From Terebella lapidaria (taxonomy: Eukaryota > Annelida > Polychaeta > Terebellida > Terebellidae): a DNA stretch of 64,000 bases. The stretch lies in NCBI GenBank assembly GCA_949152475.1, contig OX424568.1:11507667-11571666 (forward strand), in the 5' to 3' direction. Below are positions 1 through 11,500 of the stretch, piece by piece. The notes beneath the pieces are model-generated. The model was not told the origin of the DNA. It was given only the letters and a program-made list of their open reading frames with translations, and made no database searches. How positions within the stretch are numbered: the stretch's first letter is position 1; every line of letters starts with the position of its first letter. The translations under genes were made by a program, and so were the position numbers.

Positions 1-93
1 GATACTCGAAAACAGAAATTAGTCCCGATTTTTGTTTCAAATATCGTTGTATTGGTTTGCATGGTGTATATTGATAGCGATATGCATACACAG

Positions 94-2314
94 AAGGATG
101 GCCCACTCTCGGTCAATGCCAGGTGTTACTGTGTTGACTCCCCACCCGAGAACAATGTCTGTGGATGTGATTGGAAGTGCGGAGGTCAACCTTGCGGAGC
201 TATCGCCAGCAGATATAATGTTCACACAGGTGAATGTAATTGAACAATATGCATAATGACTATTTTTTTCTTCCGATTTAATACACAATGTAAGCATCTA
301 TCTATTAACACCGATACAACTATATTTTGATGACACCAATAACAAATGTAAAGTTCAACACTTTGGAATAGAAACAAAGCCCGACCAAATAATTTATCGA
401 AGGACACACTGCCGTCATAAGGGGCAGACAGTGTGTGAAATGTAGTCGCTCCTACTGTACACCTGATGGAATTAGTATACAACTGCCCAATAACCTATGA
501 AATATCATTTAGAAATCCAAAACATATCCCATGAAATAGATGTATGACAAGTACCTAAGACCATGTTGTTTTATTTTTATTTGCTTCCCGTCACCTTTTT
601 TCACCAGCCAGTCAAGTACCAGCCAACCAGGAAAAAAAAAGCACAGAAAAAACACAGATGTTCATTATCACAATAACATCTTCATTCACAAAGTAACTCA
701 TGCCAAAATGTATATGGAACTTGACCCTTTACTAAGCGATTAAATACTTTTTTGAGGAATAACATAGGGGAATACATCGATATGGAAACTGTCATATATC
801 CTTGAAAATTAAGGATACTACAGACTGCGCTAATTTTTTTAAAATATATAAACCTGAGGTCGGAGATTGGTAATGACTCTAACCGGATAATATGACAAAC
901 GTGATGATTTCAATTTTTCCATAGTCAATGTCCCTTTTCTAAGCAGCAACATTCCTGTGTACCAGCATATGGTGTATTTGTTTTTACTTATACGCTATTC
1001 CAGAGCTAGTTGCAAATATGAGGACTTTGTTTATCGAAGTGCCCAGATAGTCTCTAAACTGCTGCGACAAGGATATGTTTCACCAAGACTTATAGCTGCC
1101 GTTGAGAAATTCTATGGACGTCATCATGTTCTGGTTGATAAATACACCAAATCCATGATTGCCATGCAACCAGATCTATTTTCATAATAATTTTGGGGAA
1201 TGACTGGTGCCACTAGTGGGGCAGGAAATGCTCACTCCTTCCGGAACACCTTCTTCTGGGGGAAGAACGACCAAAACTTTTGTGTTGTTCTCTCAAAATA
1301 TTTGCTATTTTCACCCGCCCGCTGACGGGATACAAAAAAAAAACATGGCCTAATCACAAGCCAAAAGGCTACAAATTCGGGCACACGTTAACAATGGTAG
1401 TATTATACTGTATTAACACATAAGACAATATTTTTCATTCCAGTATGTGGAGAAGGCATGTATGGGCCACCTTGTAAAACACCTTGTGCGGGAGACTGCT
1501 CTGAAGGAGTCTGTGACTTTGTGTCTGGAGACTGCCCGTGGGGATGTGGGGATGGTTACCACGGTAACAGGTGTGAACTGCAATGCTCACAAAACTGTGC
1601 TAGAAACAAATGCAACCAGCAAGACGCTAAATGTGATGGTGGATGTAAAGACGGATGGTACTCCCCTCACTGTACATTGCCGTGTTCAGAGCACTGTGTA
1701 GTTGGGGCATGTGGTGTACAGAATGGGACCTGTAATGGTGGTTGTCAGCCTGGCTGGTACACTCTGCAATGTACCGAACCTTGTCTGGAGGAATGTATAC
1801 ATGGATGTGATGTATACACAGGCGAATGCGTATGTGAAAATATCGGTAAGTGTATATAGCATAGTCAAATGTTCGTTTTGTATTGCTCGCCTGGACGTAC
1901 CAATATGTACCACACCCACCAGTAATTTGTATGTCTGCGTAAATAATGACAACCTTCCACTGTGGGTTTGGCCAGCCCTAATACACAATTGTATGTGTTT
2001 TTTTAGACAGCAACAACCTTCCTGTGTGGGTTTGGCCAGTCCAAGTGCTCTCTGTGGTGATTGGAGCAGTTGTTGGCAATCTGATCACACACTACATACC
2101 GAGGTGGAAGCAGGACAAGACCTCGAACACGTCCACAACTGCACAAGATGGTAACGTCAGAAGCTATGAGAATCACTGGGTTTCCACACAGAATGATACT
2201 CTGGACCAGGGCAGAGAAACATTGCGATATGGCGATGTCACTGATCCCGGGTATGAGGAGCTTGAAGAGCGTCAGGAACGTGGCCCAAGGGTGTACAATT
2301 CTCTAGAAGCATGA
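94..2314 (+). CDS. Gene A, 3' part: WSC-like/EGF-repeat membrane receptor with ITAM-like tail
   Basis: Three exons in one continuous frame: 94-229, 1444-1845 and 2007-2314, each with GT/AG borders. Earlier exons lie off the left edge. The first exon encodes the second half of a WSC-like domain (CYC, then C-x3-C-GGQPCG). The second, after the lead VCGEGMYG, encodes three 33-residue EGF-like units of the MEGF/Draper style (C-x3-C...GGC-x2-GWY). The last encodes VWVWPVQVLSVVIGAVVG, a single membrane helix, then a 70-residue tail ending in YEEL-x10-YNSL, which fits an ITAM, with Asp three residues before the first Tyr. Receptors of the CED-1/Draper/MEGF10 type act at the cell surface and signal through such tyrosines. 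The ligand is unknown. The WSC domain suggests glycan binding, but that is inference. Genes B and C are tandem paralogues. Confidence 0.8.
290..560 (-). repeat. Unclassified dispersed repeat, copy 1
   Basis: Read on the minus strand this matches 31,810-32,085 on the plus strand for about 270 bp, with many substitutions. Both copies share the peptide-like string DKLFGRALF and a block before it containing CTV and TLSAP. The coding strand is uncertain. It is an old interspersed repeat of unknown family. Confidence 0.5.
957..1260 (+). mobile_element. Retroelement fragment: C-terminal end of a reverse transcriptase-type ORF plus 3' tail
   Basis: The open stretch at 957-1,187 contains RYSRASCKYEDF, a QGYVSPRL block and KFYGRHHVLVDKY. 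From memory this resembles the C-terminal region after the reverse transcriptase core of a common molluscan retroelement. The following 1,200-1,260, with GGGGCAGGAAATGCTCAC and TTCCGGAACACC, resembles that family's 3' tail. Only the 3' end is present, as expected after 5' truncation. The family cannot be fixed without a search. Confidence 0.4.
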
Positions 2315-3889
2315 AATAATGCATTAAAACTTTACATTAATGTCCGTGCAACAACGATAATGTGTAACGTGATCAACATTGCACTTCAAATTCCAGGGAA
2401 CTCAAAAGTTGAGCACCCTAACGTGGCATGACGGTTATGATGTTTATACCCGAGATAGTGTGGAAATTGTGTTCCTCGTTATTATATCAAATTATTTTGC
2501 ATTGTTTGTATTCCGTAGCATTGAGTATTTCAAGATTTCAAGCTATATGATCAGATATCTATATATATGTCGATGAAGTAATTGTAGTTGGCAAACACCC
2601 CCCCCCCCCCCCTCGTTTTTTTCCTCTCATTCCTCAGGGTATTTCATATATATGTATATATGAACAAAATATTGAAATGGACAACCCTCTCAAAAAGGGT
2701 TATTAGAGGGCCATTTTAGGGACAAAAAGCATGATTGAGCATATCTTGGCAGATGTTGTTCAATGTATTCCTTATGTGTGGGGTCAGCGATTTCTGATGC
2801 ACAATAAACACGAAAGTATACGCTTAACCAAGAAATATGTTGTAATGCCAATGTTACACTTGGCCTCATACAAAAAGCATCAGTGACTTCACAAGTCAAA
2901 CGGTCCTGAAGTAGGATGAATATGTGAGAATTCAGTACATCTAGTGATATTTTTTTGCTGATGTCTTGCATCAAACATCGAATTTATTAAATTTCATCAG
3001 TGTATTTTGTAATTGTTTTCAAGGCCAAGGATGACGAAGGGGTGGCGCCCCCAGTCAGTAAACTGTGCGAACAACCGTTTATGGTCTATGTATTGAATAT
3101 TTCTTAATCATATATCTTGTTATCACTTGTCATGCCGTTTATTAGTGCACTGGTTAAATATTTACAGGAAATAACAATAACCGTTTTATAGAAAACCCTG
3201 TAACAATGTTGTGCACCGAATAGCGTGGTGTTAAAACCAATGGTTGAGGAACACACAAACCATAGGAGTTGGGTTTTCAAACAGCTTTCTGTCAGAAATT
3301 ATCCGATCAACACCAAATAAACATTGCTTCAATTTATATACAATATCAAATTATATACAACATCGAACTATCAAATTCTGAAAGATATCGTTGGAAGCAA
3401 AATTTTAGCCCCAAAAGTCATCCTTGGCCTCAATGCATAATCCGGTTATAATAGTCATTAATTGTGTATGTATCAGCCCATTACCACCAGTACGAAAACA
3501 AAGTTTCTAAACAGCAAAAACGAACATATATAGCTGTATGACATGTGGAGGAGTGCATTATGGGAAGGCTATTGAGTTGGTGGTATATCCTTGGGGACTG
3601 ACTCGTTGTTTACCAGCAGAGGTAGATACTTCATTGTATATGAAGGTCATCTACCAAAACATATCATGTAGTCACATGTATATAGTTGCATGTATAGTAT
3701 GGTATTTTATTCCATAACACCATTCGACCTATAGTCGTTCACACTATATGCATTCATACTTTCCAAAATGAATATGATATTAATAAGATTCCTATATACA
3801 ATTCACTATTATACCGTGCTCTACCGTGTCAAGATGATCAGACCAATGACATCGATCACGATCAGGCAGCATGATTGTGTCTGTGGGAC
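2315..3889. other. Intergenic, 3' flank of gene A
   Basis: AT-rich DNA. A candidate 3' UTR of gene A follows the stop, and there is a poly-C run near 2,599-2,612. An open stretch on the minus strand at 2,690-2,974 shows no recognisable domain and no splice support. No gene seen. Confidence 0.4.
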
Positions 3890-4330
3890 AATCACACATG
3901 ACTTCATAACGTTTTGTTGACTTGTTTTAGATACGGGAGCTGGAGATTATTACACGAAGATTTTTTTTAACTTTATCCATAAAAAATATAAACTTAGTTG
4001 TGTAAAATAGATTTAGATTCTCTGTCAAGTGGGCCCAGGAATGACGTAACATTTTAGGCATGAGCAGACTGTCACGATTTATGCAAACCCAAAATATATA
4101 TATGAACATCTACCCCCGACACACATTCGATTCAGCGATGGCACAGAATAATCAACACTCAATGTCCACATGTCTTCTTATATATCACTGATACATAATG
4201 TGAGTAATCATAGCTTATGGTGTGTTGATAATAGAAAAAAAATGTTATTATCAGTGTGTCGATTAATACTTCCTGGACTAAAGGTAAGATTTGAACAGAC
4301 ATCAGAAGAAACGTTCAGATGTTCAGACGT
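3890..4330 (+). repeat. Degenerate copy of the gene B/C upstream block
   Basis: It shares islands with the upstream regions at 5,118-5,549 and 32,760-33,057, for example CTTATGGTGTGT, the TTTTAGATAC box and ACTTCCTGGAC followed by AAAGGTAA. No signal-peptide exon follows it. It is best read as the relic 5' flank of a lost or rearranged gene copy. Confidence 0.5.
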
Positions 4331-4404
4331 TTATGGTGCCCAAACCAACTAAATATTAATTTTAAAAAAATTGAAACCACATATAACTTGTCATTAAAAA
4401 GTAG

Positions 4405-5117
4405 GTGGTCGTAGTCCTACAACAACGACATTTCAGACATTTCCATGAAATTCGCCATGTGCATTATATGGTACAACGAGGAACAATAACCTCAAAAGTT
4501 GAACCCTCAAACGGTCTACATGAGAGATTATATATTGTATATTCAGATTGCATGTATGTATTTTGGTTTTCATTGTATAATTCAATAATTCGCCATGAGT
4601 ACACGTCGTTGAGTTCTTTCTTATGGGGATCTATTTTTAAGCATACTTTCATACAGATTGTGTCAACGTTAGTGGTGCATCTTGTTTTGAATATCTATTC
4701 CATAAGGACAAAATTTAATGGTCCTTCGTGGAAATTCAATCAGGGATATTGTTTTAGGTGAGTCACCAATTTTTATAATTTATGAGCTCCGGACCTGTTC
4801 TGGAGCTCTGAGCGAGTGGATATCATTTCACTTTGAATAATAAAAAACATGTTTTACAAAGGAAAAAAATAACCATATGAATATTTGGGATAATTGTGGA
4901 TGAGATATTCTAGCTTGAAATTGGAAATAAGATATTTCTCCATTCTGTTCAAAACTTTCTCCATTCGGTCTGTAATGTTAAAATCCAAGGCAATTGAATG
5001 GGCATAGAGTAGTTCAGCCCACTTAGTCTTGCTATATTATCATTCCTTGTTCATACTCATACTCGTACCCACTCGATTCCCTTTATGTGTCCATGTTATG
5101 CAGAATTATATATAATG
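4405..5117 (+). repeat. Segmental duplication, left copy (pairs with 49,090-49,760)
   Basis: The stretch from CATGTGCATTATATGGTACA through a short hairpin near 4,784-4,810 (GAGCTCC...GGAGCTC) to TTATGCAGAATTATATATAA recurs at 49,090-49,760, downstream of gene C, with a few percent change and small indels. It lies directly upstream of gene B's promoter block, so it marks the repeat unit of the gene array. No coding potential is supported. Confidence 0.75.
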
Positions 5118-5549
5118 TTATTTGTCATATCCATATCCCTGGTCACGACAAATGATTATATAACGTTGTTTTAGATACAGGACAGGGATTGGGATAGCGT
5201 CTTGATCACGAGCACGTCATCACGAATCATCACGAAAACATAAAATATGCACATGTGTCATAGTCAAGAACCGACATACATGTACACAGAAATGACAATA
5301 ACACTTTATGTCCAAGTATCTTCACATATATCAACGATATCACATTATAAAAATTCATCTTTTTATCACTTATGGTGTGTCGATAATATAACACATTTGT
5401 ACGTTAGTTTCTATATGCCGGTGAATACTTCCTGGACCAAAGGTAAAATTTACACAATGATATCATTGAGAAGCCCTTGTATTGACACAAGGCCAGTCAA
5501 TGACATATCACGATAATTGTCACCAACATACTGTATGAATCCAAGCAGG
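5118..5549 (+). promoter_or_regulatory. Upstream block of gene B
   Basis: This is the 5' flank of the signal-peptide exon at 5,550. Parts recur at 3,890-4,330, 32,760-33,057 and 37,498-37,717. The best-kept words are ATAACGTTGTTTTAGATAC and CTTCCTGGACCAAAGGTAA. The transcription start is unknown and no clear TATA box can be assigned. Conservation among copies may reflect shared regulation or only recent duplication. Confidence 0.4.
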
Positions 5550-8500
5550 ATGGCACTAATGCTGTGGTGGACTTTTTTACTACTGGAATGTTACCTTCAC
5601 AGAACCGGTAATAATTTTACCATGTTGAACACAACGGATGTGATTTAAAATTGCACAAGAGAAACGCTATTTTTGTAATATCGTTAACAAATGATAATGT
5701 TTGAATTGGGATTTATGACATATATTTTAAATTATTATTATATTGTTATTATGTCAAGTATGTCAAGTTTTTATATAGCGCTTTTTCAGGAACCTGCTCA
5801 AAGCGCTTAACAATTATTACCCCCGATATATGGCCAGGAACCACTTTCCGACTCCCTGGGGTCCATAGACAATCACCTATTTGTCAGAGACTTATTGCTG
5901 CCATATTGGCGCAAGGTGACTAGGACACACGTACAATTTGCCAACACTGCCATTCGGGTACTCAATTATACGACTGAGTGAACCGAGACACATTGTGGTA
6001 CACACCTTGCCCAAGGGTGTTAGACAGCCAACACAGCAGCGCCAGCGCCGCGGCTCGAACCAGCAACCTACTGGTCACGAGACGAGCGCCTTAACTGCCT
6101 GCGCCAACTGCCCCCACAAAAGTTATTATTTTGGCCGCCTAAACTTATATACCTTTATACCTTATTTGAACTGGTATGGTTTGCCTGAATAGGTGATATA
6201 ACACTGTGGCTCGTGTGGACAAAGTTTAGTTAGTCTAAGCAAAGGTATTATAATATTCCCATCATTTATCGCGGCAGAACAGTTACCGGTAAATACCATC
6301 GTCATCTATTGAATCTGCATGATGTACACTTCAACCCTATATTCTCCATACAGAATGCACATATCCGGTATGTGCTACGATAGGACAATGGGAGTATGTT
6401 ACCGATTATCCTCAAGGTTCAGCCGTGGAAGACTGTACAAATGTCTGCAAAACGACTCCATACGGCACTACGTTCTTTGCCGTGCGGGTAAGTGTTCTCA
6501 GTGTCATTGACATATTAGTACTAAAAACAATAATCAGTCCTGTTTTAATACCACTGATTAAAATGTGTACGCACAGAGGACTGGCATAGAAGCAAATAAG
6601 GCCATGTGTTACTGTGTTGACTCCCCGCCGGAGACAACTGTGAATGGATGTGATTGGAAGTGCGGAGGTCAACCTTGTGGCGGCAACCAAAACAATGAGA
6701 GAGTGTACAGTGTCTACGCGGGTAATTGTGATTAATCAAACATACGTTTCACAATATTTTCTCCTAAATCATTACAATTTGTACATCTGCATATAAATAT
6801 ATGTGATAAATATCGTTCGATGGCCGATATTAGGCCGAATGTCTGTGATGGTTGTGTAAAACACAAGGCCGGCAGCTACAGTTCAATAATTTATTCAGGC
6901 GACAATGTCCAATGATTCAGACAGTCACATCTAAGGCCGCAAACACACCTACGTCCGGTGATTCCCTGTCGATAAGATATCCTGGATACTTTAGTCCTTC
7001 TCTGTGTAAAGTTATTGACTACCGTCCGCTCTTCGGGATCCTCGAGGATAGTCCTCTCTCATCCGAGTCCTTGCGGACGCGCATCCGCTATTCCGGATCC
7101 TTGCGGCAGGGCCGCTCACCGGAGGTCGCGGCGGACACGGTAACTACTTCAGCATTAACGGTAACCAGGTAACAGCCCACCCGACACTCCCAGGCCTACG
7201 GACACCGTTCAGAAACTGGTTCATCCCTACGGTGTTAACTGGCGGGGCCTGGCGAGCCGCGGTCTGCCTCGGGGACGGAACCCCGTACAGCCCGACATGC
7301 TGGCCAGAGCCTCTGTCACACGTCCCGGGAAGGGAGAGAGCTGGCGATCCACAGGGCCGAAGGCCCCCGAGTCAGCAACTTGTCTCTCCCAGCCCGGGCC
7401 TCCCCACGGAAATCGTCCCCAGGGCTCTAGGAGCCCACTACTCGCTAACAGGGAACACAAAGCTCATGGCGAGCCTCGTGTGCGTCCTGTCTCTCGATCT
7501 TGGACAATCTCCTCGAACGAGTCGCTTCCAGTGTATATATAATACACCAGAAACTGTAGGGCGCACGCGAGGTCTAATCGATCCATTGTTATAGTTTACT
7601 GGAGCGTAAATTACAATACGTCGCCGTGGCAACGCACGCTCGAACGGAGCATGTCAAAACAAGGCCAAGTACGAAAAGGCCACATAAATGGCATTTATGT
7701 TTACAATCACCTGCCGCGTGCTTAGGGCAAAATCGCCACATTACCCCCTTTTTACAATGTTGGTCCCCAACATGTTCCGCCCGCGCCCAAAACAGCCAAA
7801 ACCCGACGAAGGCTTCGCATGGCGGGGTCCGGAAGAAGGCAAGATGGCAACACCCGGAAGTCACGGCGCAAGACTAGGACTTTAAGAGTCCCTTTTGGAA
7901 GAATGGGGAACTACCCCCGGACTTACGGAGTAAACTATAACGTGCTTTGCAATTTTGAATAAACCCTCATAAACAAGCTAAAATTTTGACCGAGGTGGTC
8001 CAAAACCGTGTGATGACCTTGAAAGGTCATCCGTTATAAAAGGACGGTGTGCCGAGTCTTTGGAATATTTTTAAGATTAGACTTTAAATTTAGAAATTTT
8101 GTAAAACGACACACCGAGTGATCAGAAGTGATAGTACCTCTAAAAATGTTGCCGACCGCCCTGCCGGCCGGCTCCTCAGATCCGCAGAACGGGTCTGAGG
8201 CAGGGCGGAGCCGCGGAAGCGACTCCGGCACGCCGCCGCACAAGTGCAGCGACGAGGCTAGCACCCTAGCCTTCCCCCATCGTCATGGGCTCCTCATCCG
8301 TGCCGCCTGTCTTGGGGTCTGGCGGCGGTGACGGGTCCCTACGCCGCGGAAGCAGCGGAGCCGGCATAGTGAAAGCCGGCTGCACGGGCGGATGAGGCAG
8401 GCCCGGTGGAGCTTGCATGGGCTTTTGCGGTGAGCCCTGCAATCCGGGTCCTGACGGAGCCGGTAGAGAAGTCGCGCCAAGATCTGCAATGGCGCGGAAC

Positions 8501-11500
8501 ATCTCCACCGTATCGCGGGTGCGCTGTGGACCGGCCGTACGTTCTCCCCACACCTGGACTAGGTATGGGTAGATGGCCAGCTCCAAAGCGGCATCCGCGC
8601 GCCGGAGAGCCGCCTGGTTCAGGGCGGACGACTCGGGGTCATCAACGCCCTGGAGTAGGCGAGTCCGAGCGGCCTCGGCTTCGTCAAGAAGACGCGGACA
8701 CCGAGGAGTTCTCGGCAGAACCGGTGTCCGGACGGCTACGGCCATCCGGACGGGTTTCCGCACGAGTACTCTCATCCGGACCCAAAGACGCAAGCATCTC
8801 CGGGTGCGGATGCAACTCAATCTCCACATCCACGAGTCCCGCACCACCGCAGTCCATCACCTCTTCCATACGAGGAAAAGGCGACGGATTTAAGAGCTGC
8901 TCGGCGCCTGGCGTGGCCGAGTCACTCTCTGCGGGGCGGTCCTCCGCGACCTCGCTCTCGGACTCGGTTCCTGTGTAAGAACCGGAGCCGGAGCTGGATT
9001 CCTCAGAACCCACATAGGCTCCCCGAGGGATGTCCTCGCGGTCATCCTCCTCGGGCCTAGACTGGGGTCTCGAGTACGAATTACCGCGCTCAAGAGACCC
9101 CTCTTCCCTCCCTACATCACCTTCCCAACCATCACTGCTCTCGGACATATCAAGCGCTCTAAACGCCGTAAACACTGGGAGTCAGATCCGCAGATCTGTC
9201 TCCACCAGTGCCGAGCGCTTGAATGACCAGAAGGTGTCGAGTTACATCGATTATAGGCAGCAAGTGTTGGCAGTTATACTGCACACGCATCGTATGACGC
9301 GTTCCCGTGGAAACGTCTATTCACTGCATCTACCCGATCGACAGACAAAAGGACGTTTTACACTCCCGCATTCCCATACACGCATCTCCCCCCGGTGACT
9401 CCTATCGTGCCATGTATACGGGTGGCTTGTGTACACAAGCCATCCCGGGGGAACCCGCTAAAATACTACAGTAATTAACAGCAGTCATTAGCAATAGCTT
9501 TCGCACTGGCGATCAATGACGTGAAGTTAATCACCCTCGCAGGTTAAAGATTGTATACAATGTATCAAAAAGCCAAACTACTTGTGGGTGTTACGATTAT
9601 GTCACCCTATCAGCAGCGATAAATAAAAATTTAACACCGCTCAAGCAGCAATGAAAATAAATCCACCACCGCTTGCATGCTTTTCATAGATCACGGCATA
9701 CAGCCTTCGATACAATGTACACAATCTCCTACACCCCTCTTGCGAAAGCAGAAATCTCCCGATTTCTTACTCTCTATTGCACCAGGGAAAAGATATATCA
9801 CTAAACTTTCTCATATATGGGATAAATGAGTAAGAATAGCATTTCCACGGGAAACACGCACACACTTGTGGCTTATAATCCTCCCATAAATAATAAATGA
9901 GATGGAAAATAAACAAAATCACTCCCCATAGCCGCTGGCACGCTTACAGGGCGATCGGACATACCCATGACGTCCGGACAGACAACCGGGCGCCCTATGG
10001 GCGTTTGCAAAGCGCCCACTAGCATCCCCGACGTACTGCCCGGCCGCGGAGCGGTGCCCGGTCCAGCCCAGAGCCTCCTCAAACGACTACCGGAGCGCGG
10101 AGCCAATAGATTAGACGCGGAGCCGGCATGGTCCATAACCTCAATGGTTAGGGGGCGAACCCTTCATACCGGCGCCCAATCTAGAGGCGCCCAAAGATGG
10201 TGAAAGCAATAGCCGGCGGACGTCCGGAGCTGCCCGCGGACGGAGTCCAGGCCGGACGCCTACCATTGTACGGCGTATTGCCCTTATCCAATGAAGATGA
10301 AATTGGAATTAGAAGCCACCACAAGTGTTGCGCATGTAATATACGACCCCCTTCTTAGAAGGAGGCCGGGGTTCCGGTCATTCCGGCCGGACCGCATATT
10401 GTAAGGTACGATCCGGACGAGAACGAGCGTCACCCGCTGCCGCGGCTGGTCCGCACGCGCGGACTTAACAACCGCTCCATTATCATAATGGATAGTCGGT
10501 TTCCTGCCGTAAGAAACCTTAATTTACTATAACCGCAATTATAGTAATGGCTCACGGGGGATAACTACACCGAAGTGCGTCATCTTAAAGCGCCGCGGAC
10601 GCCGGACGAGTCACGCGGACGAACCGCGGACATCAGTCCTCATCTGCGGACACTATCCCCGCGTCCAGAGCCAGCTCCCCAAATCCGTGGGAAGGCGCTT
10701 CTCCCGTAGCGGACGTAAATCCCAACCTCAGTCTGGCCATATAAGAGGTTGTCCCGGGACCAGGGGCGTCCGGCCGGATCAGTAAATTCGTCCGGCCAGC
10801 GTAACCGTTGTGCGGATTACGCCGGACAGCCGTCCACAATGTGCGGACAGGCCATCCGCACGTCCCTGGCGCTAGAAACTACAGGAGGGCGGATGCGGAG
10901 CGGCGGCGTTACGACATGACAGTCTCCGCAGACCTCAACTCCGAAGATAGCCACAAGGTAGCCACCCGCGGAGGTAAGTCGTGCGGACTCTCACGGAACG
11001 ACCTAAAACCCATCCGTAGTATGATAGACGGGTACCGCAGACGCATCCGCAAGGGCGGAAGGTTATTCCCACCCATACCGGGCTGGCGCACGTGGTTTCC
11101 GGCGTGGCCGCCCGTCATCCGCAGGTACTGGAGGTAGTGGGGGTACCTGCGGATCGCCGTCATCTGGCTGATAGCCACCCAGTCCATCATCTGACGGGTC
11201 AGAGAGGTCCGGGAGGCCCACCATACGGCGCACACGCTCGTCCGGAGTCCGCGGATGCTGACCAGACGGATCCCACACGGGAGCATCATCCGGTTCCGCA
11301 TCTTGAACGAGCGGATCCATGACAAGCGGGCCCTTGTACTTCTTCAGATTATCGATATGGACAACCAGAACCCTGTCCGGATCGGAATCCCTCCGGATCC
11401 GGTAGTCCACATCTGTCACCTGTTTCAGTACCGTAAGCGGGCCTATCCACGGCTTAGCAAATTTATTGCCTTGCTTAAGCGGCGGATAATAGTAGCGCAC

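Larger units (their letters stand above)
230..1443 (+). other. Intron of gene A with two repeat fragments
   Basis: This 1.2-kb intron contains a copy of an unclassified repeat (about 290-560) and a retroelement fragment (957-1,260). Paralogues B and C have different DNA here, so the repeats entered after duplication. Nothing else is recognisable. Confidence 0.5.

Noticed and set aside
2690-2974. 94-codon ORF on the minus strand downstream of gene A
   Set aside because: No domain or splice context, and the paralogous flanks do not keep it.
6040-6118. A tRNA gene on the minus strand
   Set aside because: Box A and box B are present, but the cloverleaf pairing is poor and a 300-bp body with a repetitive tail follows, so it is a SINE head.
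7232-7594. ORFs within the LTRs of element I
   Set aside because: Both LTR copies contain them by identity. They lack domains and lie in promoter/terminator DNA.
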